This document shows, piece after piece, positions 47,094 to 55,746 of a stretch of DNA of 64,000 bases. Position 1 is the stretch's first letter, and each line of letters begins with the position of its first letter. The notes under the pieces were generated by a model. It saw only the letters and a program-made list of their open reading frames with translations. It was not told where the DNA came from and searched no databases. The stretch is from NCBI RefSeq assembly GCF_001634285.1, contig NZ_CP015438.1, positions 2,368,001 to 2,432,000 on the forward strand. The letters are read 5' to 3'. This stretch comes from Anoxybacillus amylolyticus (GTDB taxonomy: Bacteria > Bacillota > Bacilli > Bacillales > Anoxybacillaceae). The position numbers and the translations under genes were made by a program.

Positions 47094-47546
47094 TTATTCT
47101 TGCTCATCTTTTTGTTGGCACCGATAACAAATGCCATGAAACGTTAACCGATGGTCTTTAATTTTAAATTTCCAATCTCGTTCGACAATTGCTTCTACTT
47201 CCTCTAATAAATCTTCTTGAATCTCCGCTACTGAGCCGCATTCGATACATACTAAATGATGATGAAAATGAGCCGCGCCTTCTTGGCGAAGATCATACCG
47301 TGATACGCCGTCGCCAAAGTTGATCTTATCGACGATTTTCAACTCGGTTAATAGCTCTAACGTCCGATATACCGTCGCTAATCCGATTTCGGGAGATTTT
47401 TCTTTAACGAGGAGGTAGACATCTTCTGCACTTAAGTGGTCTTCTTCATGTTCTAACAGAACTCGCACAGTCGCCTCGCGCTGCGGTGTCAATTTGTATC
47501 CGGCGGTATGCAATAATTTTTTGATTCGCTCGATTCGATCTTCCAT
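47094..47546 (-). CDS. fur: ferric uptake regulator Fur
   Basis: A 150-residue metalloregulator. Winged helix with recognition helix GLATVYRTLELL near residue 57, metal site HFHHHLVC and paired cysteines CIECG and CYRCQQ for structural zinc. It represses iron uptake genes when Fe(II) is abundant. In Bacillus the xerD-fur neighbourhood is conserved and favours Fur over its paralogues PerR and Zur. Confidence 0.93.
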   Translation of the reverse strand: MEDRIERIKKLLHTAGYKLTPQREATVRVLLEHEEDHLSAEDVYLLVKEKSPEIGLATVYRTLELLTELKIVDKINFGDGVSRYDLRQEGAAHFHHHLVCIECGSVAEIQEDLLEEVEAIVERDWKFKIKDHRLTFHGICYRCQQKDEQE

Positions 47547-47606
47547 TTCTTTTCCCTCCCTCGTCGTTCATTTATCATTATACAAAAGAACGGGGGAAGT
47601 ATCAAA

Positions 47607-47621
47607 GTAAAATTATTATCA
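47607..47621 (-). promoter_or_regulatory. Fur/PerR-box-like sequence upstream of fur
   Basis: On the minus strand TGATAATAATTTTAC matches the first half of the 7-1-7 box (TGATAATNATTATCA) exactly and the second in part. It is 61 bases upstream of fur in a very AT-rich stretch, so chance is possible; autoregulation by Fur or PerR would fit. Confidence 0.45.
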
Positions 47622-47655
47622 TTAAATAAATAAAAATATTATTAAATAATAAAAA

Positions 47656-48303
47656 TTATCTTTTGTTTATGAATTCGATGACTTGCTTCATCACAATCGG
47701 CGAGACGTACGCTTCCATTGACGCGGAAAGAAGCAACACTGCGCTAATCGCCACCATGACAAACGCATAGCGCATAATCATCGGAAAAATCGGTTCATGC
47801 ATCCGCTTCATAAATTGATTACGAACCATTTTTAACGAAAAAGAAATCGCGATCGTCCCCATGATAATAACCGCTGGAATGACGATCACATTTTGCGGCA
47901 TCACCGAAACGAACGATAATAAAAACCCTTGCCAACCCATTTGATTGACAAGAAACCCAACCGTAAATCCGACGACGACCCCTTTTAAAAACAAAAGCAC
48001 TAAAATCAGCGGCAAGCCGATAATCGAAATCCCGAGCACCCACATAAAGCCGATATATTGCAAATTGTGAAAGTAGCTTTGTTGAAACATGTCGTACTCA
48101 CTAGCCAACTGCCCCTTCGCTACTTGTCCAAAAAATTGCGTTAAATAATAATATAAATCTTGTTTTTGGTTTAAATTTAAACTATTCACAACGATTGCCC
48201 CGAAAATAACGCCCATTAGAAACAAGACAATGGTAAATAAATACACCGAAGCATGTTCCCGAACATGCATGAGAACGGCGGATTTCAACGGCTGCTTCCT
48301 CAT
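47656..48303 (-). CDS. spoIIM: stage II sporulation protein M
   Basis: A 215-residue membrane protein with about five helices, of the SpoIIM/DUF95 family (LNQKQDLYYYLTQFF, FLKGVVVGFTVGFLVNQMGW, MPQNVIVIPAV). It is part of the DMP complex that degrades septal peptidoglycan during engulfment. AGGAGGAAG precedes the ATG. Confidence 0.94.
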   Translation of the reverse strand: MRKQPLKSAVLMHVREHASVYLFTIVLFLMGVIFGAIVVNSLNLNQKQDLYYYLTQFFGQVAKGQLASEYDMFQQSYFHNLQYIGFMWVLGISIIGLPLILVLLFLKGVVVGFTVGFLVNQMGWQGFLLSFVSVMPQNVIVIPAVIIMGTIAISFSLKMVRNQFMKRMHEPIFPMIMRYAFVMVAISAVLLLSASMEAYVSPIVMKQVIEFINKR

Positions 48304-48373
48304 CTTCTCTTCCTCCTACTTTCGCTCTTACTAGATTGTATGAAAAAAGCGAACGTCTATGACGAAAGAAAAG

Positions 48374-48404
48374 AAAAAATCGCCCTTATGTAAGAGCGAT
48401 TTTT
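48374..48404 (-). terminator. terminator of the nudF / PHP-domain operon
   Basis: On the minus strand AAAAATCGCTC and GGGCGATTTTTT pair around TTACATAA, followed by CTTTTCTTTC. The stem overlaps the last codons of the gene ending at 48386. Confidence 0.82.
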
Positions 48405-49549
48405 CCGTATTTGCCGCCACCGCCTGCTGTAATCGCAAGCTGACCGCTTCTAGCAAGCACAATCCGTTCCGCCAATTTTTCGCCGACGACATCCGCCAAC
48501 TGTTCTTTTGTCGCTTGATGAAGCACATACATTTCCGTGCCAAAATGTTGAAGCAACATGTTATACGTTTTCTCTCCAAGCCCGGGGATAAATTCGAGCG
48601 GCACTTGATAAATGTAAGGCGGACGCTTTGGCGGTACACCGTCCGTTTTCAATTCATGCAGCCGGTCAAACACCCCTTTTACACACCGGTCATGTCCGCA
48701 CGACGGGCAGCGTTCATTGCTTCCGTTCATCGGGGCAAAGCATCGTTCACACGCCGTTTGATAGTATTTGCCAAGCTTCGGGTTTAATCCATAGTTTGCC
48801 ACAATCGCTCTCCCATCCTCTTTTCGTAACGCCTTTTTCAACTCAGCAAACATCGGGTGATGCATGCGTACAATTTGATATTCGCGCGCCATTTTTCTTA
48901 GCGAATGGGCGTCGGAGTTAGAAAGGTACGGATAGCGGTGCAATTCGGCAATTTGATCGGCCATCTCGGAATCAGCGCTTAACCCCAGCTCCACCGCGTC
49001 CATCCAATCCGGTTCGAACACTTCCGTTAAGCTTTGCTTCACTCCTCTGCCATATAGACTTTTAAACGGGGTAAAAGCATGCGCAGGAATAAACAACCCT
49101 TCTAATTGTTTGACGATTTCTTGCAGTTTGCGCCCTGTTCCGTACATGCGCTGGGAGCTGAGCGAGATGTTTTTGATGCGCTTTTCTAGCCACTCGGAAA
49201 ATAAGCGCATCGCAGCGATCGTCGGCAAAAAAACAAGCACATGAATGGGACCGTGGCAATGGTTATCGTAAATTTCGATCTCACTCCCTAATAAAAGCGT
49301 GACGTTTCCTGCCTGCACGCCTCCTTCTTTCTGTTCACTCCAGCCGTTTGCTTCCATTTCCCGTTCCAATTCATCAAGCACTTCCGGAACGTGGCTATCG
49401 ACAATCCCGACGATATGCAGTCCTTTCACACGTTCTGCCTCATGTAAAATATTCGCTAGCGTTAACGTTTTTGCGCCTGTTACCTTTACTGGCTTGCCAG
49501 AAGCCGTTCGCCCGATGTGAATGTGCAAATCGACGTAATAGTCGTTCAT
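48386..49549 (-). CDS. endonuclease Q family protein (PHP domain, TIGR00375)
   Basis: A 387-residue protein with a PHP metal-binding domain: DLHIHIG at residue 7, DSHVPE near 51, IPAHAFTPFKSLYG near 155 and LSNSDAHSL near 215. After it come a four-cysteine zinc ribbon (CERC and CPSC, near 285-305) and a helix-hairpin-helix (FIPGLGEKTYNML). This is the layout of EndoQ, which nicks DNA 5' of deaminated or abasic bases. Start ATG overlaps the nudF stop (ATGA). Conserved in this Bacillus neighbourhood (yqxK region). Repair role inferred from the family. Confidence 0.85.
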   Translation of the reverse strand: MNDYYVDLHIHIGRTASGKPVKVTGAKTLTLANILHEAERVKGLHIVGIVDSHVPEVLDELEREMEANGWSEQKEGGVQAGNVTLLLGSEIEIYDNHCHGPIHVLVFLPTIAAMRLFSEWLEKRIKNISLSSQRMYGTGRKLQEIVKQLEGLFIPAHAFTPFKSLYGRGVKQSLTEVFEPDWMDAVELGLSADSEMADQIAELHRYPYLSNSDAHSLRKMAREYQIVRMHHPMFAELKKALRKEDGRAIVANYGLNPKLGKYYQTACERCFAPMNGSNERCPSCGHDRCVKGVFDRLHELKTDGVPPKRPPYIYQVPLEFIPGLGEKTYNMLLQHFGTEMYVLHQATKEQLADVVGEKLAERIVLARSGQLAITAGGGGKYGKIALT

Positions 49550-50097
49550 TTTTTTAATGCCCGCGCAAGCTGCAAATATTGTAAAGCATAGGCGGTCTTC
49601 GCATCGTAAATTTCTTTCGCTTCAAGCATAGCCAACGCCTCCTCTAACGTCACTTCCAATAAATCGACAAATTCATCGGCATCAAGCCCCGCTGCTTCTT
49701 CTAGTTTCACAAGCCCTTCGGCGACATATAGATGAACAAGTTCATCGGCAAACCCTGGGGACGTGTAAAAAGAAATCAAGTGGCGCATCGATTGAGCGGA
49801 ATAGCCCGTTTCTTCTTCTAGTTCACGTCGAGCCGTTGCAAGCGGTTCTTCCCCTTTTTCTAATTTTCCCGCTGGAATTTCGATTAATACACGCTCTAAC
49901 GCTTTCCGGTATTGCCGAACAAGCACTAATTTTCCTTCGTTTGTCAGCGGGAGAATCGCCACCGCTCCCGGATGTTTGACGATTTCCCGCTTGCTCGTGT
50001 TTCCGTTTGGCAATTGCACGTCCTCGACATATACTTGAATAACTTTGCCGCTAAAAATTTTCTCTTGACGAATCGTTTTTTCGATTAAATGGTCCAT
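49546..50097 (-). CDS. nudF: ADP-ribose pyrophosphatase (Nudix hydrolase)
   Basis: About 183 residues with a full Nudix box (GKLEKGEEPL then ARRELEEETGY near residue 80-95). It hydrolyses ADP-ribose to AMP and ribose 5-phosphate. The ATG at 50097 with GGGAG nine bases upstream matches the homologue length of about 185; the frame is open upstream but overlaps the divergent gene. Confidence 0.92.
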   Translation of the reverse strand: MDHLIEKTIRQEKIFSGKVIQVYVEDVQLPNGNTSKREIVKHPGAVAILPLTNEGKLVLVRQYRKALERVLIEIPAGKLEKGEEPLATARRELEEETGYSAQSMRHLISFYTSPGFADELVHLYVAEGLVKLEEAAGLDADEFVDLLEVTLEEALAMLEAKEIYDAKTAYALQYLQLARALKK

Positions 50098-50185
50098 TCG
50101 TTTTCGCTCCCGTCGAATCATTTTCGTTTTCATTGTACTACATTTTCGTATAAAATGGAGAAAATTAGTGATTGGAGGAGAAAGG

Positions 50186-51106
50186 ATGAACAAACGGCGC
50201 ATCGGTTCATCGGATTTATATGTAAGCGAAGTCGGGCTTGGCTGCATGTCGCTCGGTACAGAGGAGAAAAAGGCCATTCGCCTCATTCATGAAGCGCTTG
50301 AGCGTGGCATTAACTATTTAGACACCGCAGACTTGTACGACCGCGGCTTAAACGAGCAGTTTGTCGGCAAAGCGATCAAAGGAAAACGCGATCAAGTTGT
50401 GCTAGCAACGAAAGTCGGAAACCGTTGGGAAGAGGGGAAAGACGGCTGGTATTGGGACCCGTCCAAAGCGTATATAAAACGAGCGGTAAAAGAAAGTTTG
50501 CGTCGCTTACAAACGGACTACATCGATTTGTACCAATTGCACGGCGGAACTATCGACGATCCGATCGATGAAACGATCGAAGCGTTTGAAGAGCTAAAAC
50601 AAGAAGGGGTTATTCGCTACTACGGCATTTCCTCGATTCGCCCAAATGTCATTCGCGAATATGTAAAACGGTCGAATATCGTTAGTGTCATGATGCAATA
50701 TAGTTTGCTCGACCGCCGTCCGGAAGAACTTTTCCCGCTTCTAAAAGAGCATCATATTAGCGTCATCGCCCGCGGACCAGTGGCGAAAGGGTTGCTCACA
50801 GAGCGACCGCTCGAAGCAGCAAGCGAGGCGGTGAAAACAAGCGGCTATCTTGATTATACATACGAAGAATTGCAAGCACTTTTGCCGGCGTTAAAAGCAA
50901 AAACAGCAGCTCACCGCTCGTTTACCGCGACCGCTCTGCAATTTTGCCTATATGATCCGGTCGTCGCTGCTGTCATTCCCGGCGCTAGCAGCGTCGAGCA
51001 GCTGACGGGCAATATTGCCGCTGCTTTCGCTCCCGCATTGACGAAAGAAGAATACGAATGGCTAAAACAACATACGAAAGCGTCTATTTATAATACGCAT
51101 CGCTAA
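50186..51106 (+). CDS. yqkF: aldo/keto reductase YqkF
   Basis: About 306 residues, TIM-barrel NADPH-dependent reductase. Catalytic tetrad visible: Asp and Tyr in DTADLYDRG, Lys in ATKVGNR, His in YQLHGG. The ATG at 50186 follows GGAGGAGAAAGG. Substrate unknown. Diverges from nudF, as in B. subtilis. Confidence 0.9.
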   Translation: MNKRRIGSSDLYVSEVGLGCMSLGTEEKKAIRLIHEALERGINYLDTADLYDRGLNEQFVGKAIKGKRDQVVLATKVGNRWEEGKDGWYWDPSKAYIKRAVKESLRRLQTDYIDLYQLHGGTIDDPIDETIEAFEELKQEGVIRYYGISSIRPNVIREYVKRSNIVSVMMQYSLLDRRPEELFPLLKEHHISVIARGPVAKGLLTERPLEAASEAVKTSGYLDYTYEELQALLPALKAKTAAHRSFTATALQFCLYDPVVAAVIPGASSVEQLTGNIAAAFAPALTKEEYEWLKQHTKASIYNTHR

Positions 51107-51130
51107 AAAAGCCCTGAACACTCAGGGCTT
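51105..51130. terminator. terminator between yqkF and yqkE
   Basis: AAGCCCTGA and TCAGGGCTT form a hairpin; the minus strand copy is followed by six T, giving a good terminator for yqkE and a weaker one for yqkF. Confidence 0.8.
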
Positions 51131-51353
51131 ATTCCTTAAATTTTCGCCAATCTAAATTGCTCTCATTGAGCAGTTCTTCAAACGTTTTATTTTTCTCGCG
51201 CTGCCGCTGTTCGTCTCGTTTGCGCGCTTCTTCTTCCGCTTTTTTTCTTTTTTCTTCCGCTTCTAACGCGCTCTTTTTCGCGCGCAGCTTCGCGTATAAA
51301 TCGGTGTCAAGGTAATCTTTTACCGTGATTTTTTCTTCTGATTGATTTTTCAC
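51129..51353 (-). CDS. yqkE: YqkE family protein (DUF3886)
   Basis: A 74-residue, highly charged protein with a long Lys/Glu/Arg helix in the middle (KKSALEAEEKRKKAEEEA) and a conserved end (EELLNESNLDWRKFKE). Matches B. subtilis YqkE. Probably a coiled-coil; role unknown. Confidence 0.85.
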   Translation of the reverse strand: MKNQSEEKITVKDYLDTDLYAKLRAKKSALEAEEKRKKAEEEARKRDEQRQREKNKTFEELLNESNLDWRKFKE

Positions 51354-51432
51354 TACAATCCCTCCGCATAAAAATACGATTCTTTTTCCAAGATAAAAAA
51401 GGACATGATTTTAACGAAAGGAGAATCGTTCT

Positions 51433-51549
51433 ATGACGAACCGTGCGCAAAAAGGAAAGCCGTCCGCAGATACGGTCAACCCAACAATTGCTAAAGAAGA
51501 ATTAGAAAAAGCGACCCATCCAACCAAACGGCAAAATTCCCCGCAATGA
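51433..51549 (+). CDS. small hydrophilic protein, 38 residues
   Basis: The ATG at 51433 follows AAAGGAGA at good distance. The product (MTNRAQKGKPSADTVN opening, THPTKRQNSPQ end) is rich in Lys, Thr, Asn and Pro with no hydrophobic core, similar in style to minor small acid-soluble spore proteins but not one I can name. It is transcribed toward yqkC and ends at a shared hairpin. Confidence 0.6.
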   Translation: MTNRAQKGKPSADTVNPTIAKEELEKATHPTKRQNSPQ

Positions 51550-51550
51550 C

Positions 51551-51570
51551 AAGGAGGCGGTTGCCTCCTT
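51551..51570. terminator. short hairpin between the 38-residue gene and yqkC
   Basis: AAGGAGGC and GCCTCCTT are perfect arms around GGTT/AACC. The plus strand continues ATAAAAT, the minus strand TGTCATTG, so termination is probably modest in either direction. Confidence 0.5.
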
Positions 51571-51808
51571 ATAAAATCTCGGTAACGTTCGGCAGATGCT
51601 CTTTTATCCACTGAATCGCCTCATCAAGCGTCGCAAATTCCGTTGTCGTAAACGTCATTTCATCTTGCAGTAGCCAAACATCTTTCGGTTCTTGATAAAT
51701 ACCGGCAATCGACCAATGCAATAAACTATATGGGTCGTTTTCATGCATAAATGATACCCATGTTTTTTGTTTCGCGATATTGGCAATTTGCTTTAATTTA
51801 TCATTCAT
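51569..51808 (-). CDS. yqkC: YqkC family protein
   Basis: About 79 residues, soluble, with aromatic-rich LHWSIAGIYQEPKDVWLL and DEAIQWIKEHLP. Matches B. subtilis YqkC in length and position after yqkB. The ATG at 51808 overlaps the yqkB stop by eight bases. Function unknown. Confidence 0.75.
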   Translation of the reverse strand: MNDKLKQIANIAKQKTWVSFMHENDPYSLLHWSIAGIYQEPKDVWLLQDEMTFTTTEFATLDEAIQWIKEHLPNVTEIL

Positions 51809-52136
51809 GCTGTTCACTCACTTCCACAAGCGACATGCGCGGATTTAAGATTTGATTCGAGCTTTTCAACAGAAAACACCCTGCTCCTTCCACAGCGTCA
51901 ATCACCATTTTATCATCGTAAAAAACAAGACGTGATTTTTCCAAAAGCACTGGAACATAATTCGTTTCAATCGCTATATCATCTTCCTCTGCTTGATCGA
52001 CGAGCCATAATGTCGGCACGCCGCTGACGGCGCAACCGCAGCCTTCCGTATCATATTTTAATTTTAATCGCTTTTTTGTATTCGACAAAATCTGTTCGAG
52101 TTGTTGCATTGCTCGATCCGTAAATGTAATATTCAT
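51801..52136 (-). CDS. yqkB: HesB/IscA-like iron-sulfur biogenesis family protein YqkB
   Basis: About 111 residues with the HesB-like opening (ITFTDRAMQQLEQIL), a cysteine pair in EGCGCAVSG and another in EGAGCFLLK. It differs from canonical A-type carriers, which end in CGCG. The ATG at 52136 has AAGGGCGG upstream; the frame continues seven codons further without a better site. Confidence 0.83.
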   Translation of the reverse strand: MNITFTDRAMQQLEQILSNTKKRLKLKYDTEGCGCAVSGVPTLWLVDQAEEDDIAIETNYVPVLLEKSRLVFYDDKMVIDAVEGAGCFLLKSSNQILNPRMSLVEVSEQHE

Positions 52137-52221
52137 AATGACCGCCCTTTTTGTCATTAAATTTTTACATACGCTAACTATACTACCAAAAATGAGAGCA
52201 CAAATAAAGGAGGAACCCTAC

Positions 52222-52431
52222 ATGGCTAAAGTACAAATTAAAGTAAATGACAACGGCTCATTTCGCGTAACAGGAGAAGTGGAATTAATCGACGCGGAAG
52301 GCAACAAATTCGAAACGAAAGAAACGTTTTCGCTCTGTCGTTGCGGCATGTCGCAAAAGATGCCGTTTTGTGACGGATCGCATAAAGGAAAGTTCCAATC
52401 GGTCGTCCGTGCCACCCCATCGCAATCATAG
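52222..52431 (+). CDS. CDGSH iron-sulfur domain protein
   Basis: A 69-residue protein with one CDGSH motif: CRCG, then CDGSHKGKF, the three-Cys-one-His ligand set for a redox-active [2Fe-2S] cluster. AAAGGAGG precedes the ATG at 52222. Divergent from yqkB, itself an iron-sulfur family member. Partner and role unknown. Confidence 0.88.
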   Translation: MAKVQIKVNDNGSFRVTGEVELIDAEGNKFETKETFSLCRCGMSQKMPFCDGSHKGKFQSVVRATPSQS

Positions 52432-52443
52432 GAGATGAATCGA

Positions 52444-52638
52444 TTGGACGAAAAATGGCTAAAAAAATTCGTGCAAAACTGCCTTCGCCAATATGGGCGA
52501 GATACGGAAGCGTTCCCGCTCACCGATTCGGAGTGGGCGGATCTATATCAAAACATCATGCGAGAAAACGAAACACATCCAGAGATGGATGTATACGAAA
52601 TCGTTCATGATGTCGTGTATGAGTATATGACAAAATAA
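52444..52638 (+). CDS. yqzH: YqzH family protein
   Basis: About 64 residues, soluble, acidic (DSEWADLYQNIM, VYEIVHDVVYEYMTK). It resembles B. subtilis YqzH in length and C-terminus. The TTG at 52444, eight bases after AGGAG, is preferred to the ATG that abuts that site. Co-directional with the CDGSH gene, 12 bases apart. Confidence 0.7.
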   Translation: MDEKWLKKFVQNCLRQYGRDTEAFPLTDSEWADLYQNIMRENETHPEMDVYEIVHDVVYEYMTK

Positions 52639-52672
52639 GCCTCCTTGCGCAGCCAAGGAGACTTATTTTTTA
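52639..52672. terminator. terminator between yqzH and yqjQ
   Basis: CTCCTTG (52641-52647) pairs with CAAGGAG (52654-52660), followed on the plus strand by ACTTATTTTTT. It overlaps the end of the convergent gene. Confidence 0.75.
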
Positions 52673-53454
52673 AAAAAAGCATTTTTCCCCATCGCTTCAA
52701 CGAGCGACGGAAACATCTGATACAGCTTACTTCCAGCATTCATCCAGCGCGGCATGTTCACTTCACGCGTCGGTGTCATCATCGCATCGACGACGCGGCG
52801 AGCGACGTCATCTGCTTGAAGCATCCACCGTTTCACATTTTTTACGTAATCCCCTGTTGCATCGGCAACAGAAAAAAAGTTCGTTTCAATCGGTCCAGGG
52901 TTGACGGCGGTCACAAATATCCCATATTGCGCCGCTTCCATGCGCAAGCTGTTCGTAAACCCAAGCACCGCATGCTTCGTCGCCGCATAAACGCTCGACT
53001 TCGGCGTCGCAATTTTCCCCGCCTGTGAAGCAATATTGATAATATGCCCTTTCCGCCGCTCCATCATCTGTCGATACACCATTTTCGTACAAGCAATCAG
53101 CCCGCATACGTTCACCGCAAACATCGCTTCCGTCTCTTTTAAATCAATGTCTTCGACGTAGCGAAACACGCCAAACCCAGCATTGTTGACAAGCACATCG
53201 ATTTCTATTTCTTGCAACAGCTTTTGAAACAATGCTTCAACCGCGGCGAGGTCACTGACATCCAATCGTTCATAACGGCACGGAACACCGTATGTCGCTT
53301 TTATCTTTTCCGAAATCTGCGCTAAGTTTTTCTCATTGCGCGCAAGCAATACCGGAATACCGCGCCTTTTCGCCACTTCATAAGCGATCCGCTCGCCAAG
53401 CCCTCCGGATGCGCCGGTAATGACGACGTATTTTCCCTCCAAACTCCTCACCAT
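52663..53454 (-). CDS. yqjQ: short-chain dehydrogenase/reductase YqjQ
   Basis: A 263-residue classical SDR: cofactor motif TGASGGLGERIA near residue 14, NNAGFG near 90, catalytic Ser (NIASQAG), Tyr and Lys in SSVYAATKHAV near 155. Substrate unknown. Overlaps yqjP by seven bases, and the pair is conserved in Bacillus. Confidence 0.9.
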   Translation of the reverse strand: MVRSLEGKYVVITGASGGLGERIAYEVAKRRGIPVLLARNEKNLAQISEKIKATYGVPCRYERLDVSDLAAVEALFQKLLQEIEIDVLVNNAGFGVFRYVEDIDLKETEAMFAVNVCGLIACTKMVYRQMMERRKGHIINIASQAGKIATPKSSVYAATKHAVLGFTNSLRMEAAQYGIFVTAVNPGPIETNFFSVADATGDYVKNVKRWMLQADDVARRVVDAMMTPTREVNMPRWMNAGSKLYQMFPSLVEAMGKNAFFKK

Positions 53455-54407
53455 CTCACCGCCTCATAAACATACGCATCGTTTTCTTTTCGTTTCATTA
53501 TCTCCCCGATATGTTCTAAATAATCGAGCTGTCCGATTGTTTCTGACATCGTCAGCAAAAATTCCCGCTCATACACGGTTGAAAAAAGATGTCGGCATAC
53601 ATCAAAGGCAGTCATTGGTCCTTGTGTTAACATCTCTAATACTTGTTCCGCGCGCTCATGTTGTTTTTTCAACCGCTTTTCCACTAGCTCCGGCACGTCG
53701 GTGACATCTTCACCATGCCCTGTTTTTATTTTCGCAATGTCATATGACAGCAATTTTTTTAATGAATCATTATATTGCAAAAGTGGTTTCGGACGTTCCC
53801 ATGTTCCGATTTCCGGAGGTTCTAAAAGCGGATTTGATGACACTTTTGCTAATAGATGGTCACCGCCAATCATCAGCCCGTCTTTTTCCCGATACAACAC
53901 GATATGGCTTTGCGCATGCCCTGGCGTTTCAATTACCGCCCAACCTTCCATACCGTTGATGCGGTCGCCTTCCGAGATCGCTGTGGTGAGCGAGCGCTCG
54001 CATGAATAGCGAAGCGAACGGCGAAGTTTCGGCAGCTGCGGCAAAAACGCAGCATCAATACCACACTCAACTAAAAATTGTTCAAAGTAATGCTGATGCC
54101 ACTCCAAAAACTTCGGGTCTTTGCTAATCCATGGCTGCGCTTTCGGATGGGCGATGACCGGAATGGAATCTGGCAAATAATCAAGCAAGCCGACATGGTC
54201 AGGATGATGATGCGTCAAGACCACTTGTTCAATATCGCTCGGTTCATAGCCTATTTCTCTCAATTGGCATTGAAACACTTGCCACGCTTCTTCCGTTTTC
54301 ACCCCGGCATCGATTAATGTCAGTAACTCACCTTTGACAATATACATATTGACGTCCCCGACAGGAAACGGCGTCGGAACGACAATGCGATACACCTCTT
54401 TTTCCAT
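53448..54407 (-). CDS. yqjP: MBL-fold metallo-hydrolase YqjP
   Basis: About 319 residues: a metallo-beta-lactamase domain with THHHPDHVGLL near residue 75, ETPGHAQSHIVL and GGDHLLA, then a C-terminal winged-helix-like segment (TQGPMTAFDVCRHLF). Substrate unknown. The ATG at 54407 follows AAGGGG. Confidence 0.88.
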   Translation of the reverse strand: MEKEVYRIVVPTPFPVGDVNMYIVKGELLTLIDAGVKTEEAWQVFQCQLREIGYEPSDIEQVVLTHHHPDHVGLLDYLPDSIPVIAHPKAQPWISKDPKFLEWHQHYFEQFLVECGIDAAFLPQLPKLRRSLRYSCERSLTTAISEGDRINGMEGWAVIETPGHAQSHIVLYREKDGLMIGGDHLLAKVSSNPLLEPPEIGTWERPKPLLQYNDSLKKLLSYDIAKIKTGHGEDVTDVPELVEKRLKKQHERAEQVLEMLTQGPMTAFDVCRHLFSTVYEREFLLTMSETIGQLDYLEHIGEIMKRKENDAYVYEAVRW

Positions 54408-54543
54408 CAATATTCCCCTTATCATTATATTATAATAATTTCCGAATTATCATGTTATTAAACAGTTTACACCGTTTTTCGTCATTTGTCATTTCTTTCT
54501 TATTATTCGCAAAAAAATTCAGAAAATAAATTGATTTTCCCTA

Positions 54544-54573
54544 TTGACAACAAGCTTGTTTTCCGTGCATAAT
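54544..54573 (+). promoter_or_regulatory. sigma-A promoter of proC
   Basis: TTGACA (54544-54549) and CATAAT (54568-54573) are 18 bases apart, just upstream of the T-box leader. The AT-rich stretch 54426-54540 holds nothing else recognisable. Confidence 0.7.
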
Positions 54574-54584
54574 TGCAAACAAAA

Positions 54585-54819
54585 CAAGGCGATGATTGGG
54601 ACTAGTAAATGGAAAACGGCAAAAGAGAGTGAAACCCACCGGCTGAAAGGTTTCATTGCCCTCTTTCCCATTGAACCTACCCAGGAGCTGTTAGGCAAAC
54701 CTAACCGTACAGCCGACGATACCGGCTAAAGAGGTGGGCGTGTCTTGCGCCAACAAAGGTGGTACCGCGGAAACAAAGACCTTTCCGTCCTTTTTCGAAG
54801 GGGCGAAAGGTCTTTTTTA
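54585..54819 (+). promoter_or_regulatory. T-box riboswitch, probably tRNA-Pro responsive
   Basis: The conserved T-box AAGGTGGTACCGCGG lies at 54756-54770, followed by a terminator (stem GACCTTTCCGTCC with GGGGCGAAAGGTC, 54777-54811, then TTTTTT). In stem I the specifier region reads GAACCTA at 54673-54679, so the codon is CCT (Pro) at 54676-54678 followed by A. Uncharged tRNA-Pro should allow antitermination and proC expression. Confidence 0.93.
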
Positions 54820-54841
54820 TTTGAGATGAGGAGGAGAGAAG

Positions 54842-55675
54842 ATGAGCAAAGAAACAACGATTACGTTTCTTGGTGCAGGGTCGATGGCAGAAGCGCTTAT
54901 TTCTGGGGTGGCAAAAACGTTATACGAGCCAAACCAAATGATTGTTACGAATCGTTCAAACGTCGAACGTCTTCACTATTTGCAACAAACATACGGTGTG
55001 CGAACAGAAACTAATAAAGAAAAAGCGGTGAAAGAAGCGGATATTGTCATTTTGGCAATGAAACCAAAAGACGTCGCAGAAAGCCTCACTCCGATTGCAC
55101 ACGCCTTTAGCGAACAACAGCTCATTATTTCTTTACTTGCGGGAGTAACAACTGATACGATTACATCGCTTATTGGAAAACAACTCGCCGTCGTTCGCGC
55201 GATGCCGAATACGTCGGCCGCCATTCGAAAATCAGCGACTGCGCTTTCATCCGGTCGGTATGCAACAGAAACCCATTTAGCAGTCGCCAAGACGCTATTT
55301 GAAACGGTTGGTATCGTCACCGTCGTGGAAGAACAACATTTGCATGCGGTAACAGGGTTGTCTGGGAGCGGACCGGCGTACGTCTATTATTTAGTGGAAG
55401 CGATGGAAAAAGCAGCGGATGAAATCGGGCTTGAGCGCGCTGTGGCGAAAGAGTTGATTTTGCAAACGATTATCGGCGCCGCCCATATGTTAAAAGCGAC
55501 GAACAAACATCCTTCTGTGCTGCGCAAAGAAGTAACAAGTCCAAGCGGCACGACAGAAGCTGGCATCAGTGTGCTTGAGCGCTACCGCTACCAAGAAGCG
55601 ATGGTTGCTTGCATTAAGCGGGCGACCGAACGCTCCAAAGAACTCGGTCAGGCACTCCTTTCCTCCGTCCAATAG
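54842..55675 (+). CDS. proC: pyrroline-5-carboxylate reductase
   Basis: A 277-residue NAD(P)H-dependent enzyme performing the last step of proline synthesis. The nucleotide-binding GAGSMAEAL is near residue 12 and the family signature [15 protein letters not shown] with [10 protein letters not shown] follows in the C-terminal half. Start follows GGAGGAGAGAAG. Under proline T-box control. Confidence 0.95.
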   Translation: MSKETTITFLGAGSMAEALISGVAKTLYEPNQMIVTNRSNVERLHYLQQTYGVRTETNKEKAVKEADIVILAMKPKDVAESLTPIAHAFSEQQLIISLLAGVTTDTITSLIGKQLAVVRAMPNTSAAIRKSATALSSGRYATETHLAVAKTLFETVGIVTVVEEQHLHAVTGLSGSGPAYVYYLVEAMEKAADEIGLERAVAKELILQTIIGAAHMLKATNKHPSVLRKEVTSPSGTTEAGISVLERYRYQEAMVACIKRATERSKELGQALLSSVQ

Positions 55676-55746
55676 TGCAAGTTGTTTTTCTTTTCCAAGT
55701 GCGCGTGGTATCATTTTTTATGGAAGATACTACGGGAGGGATGGAT

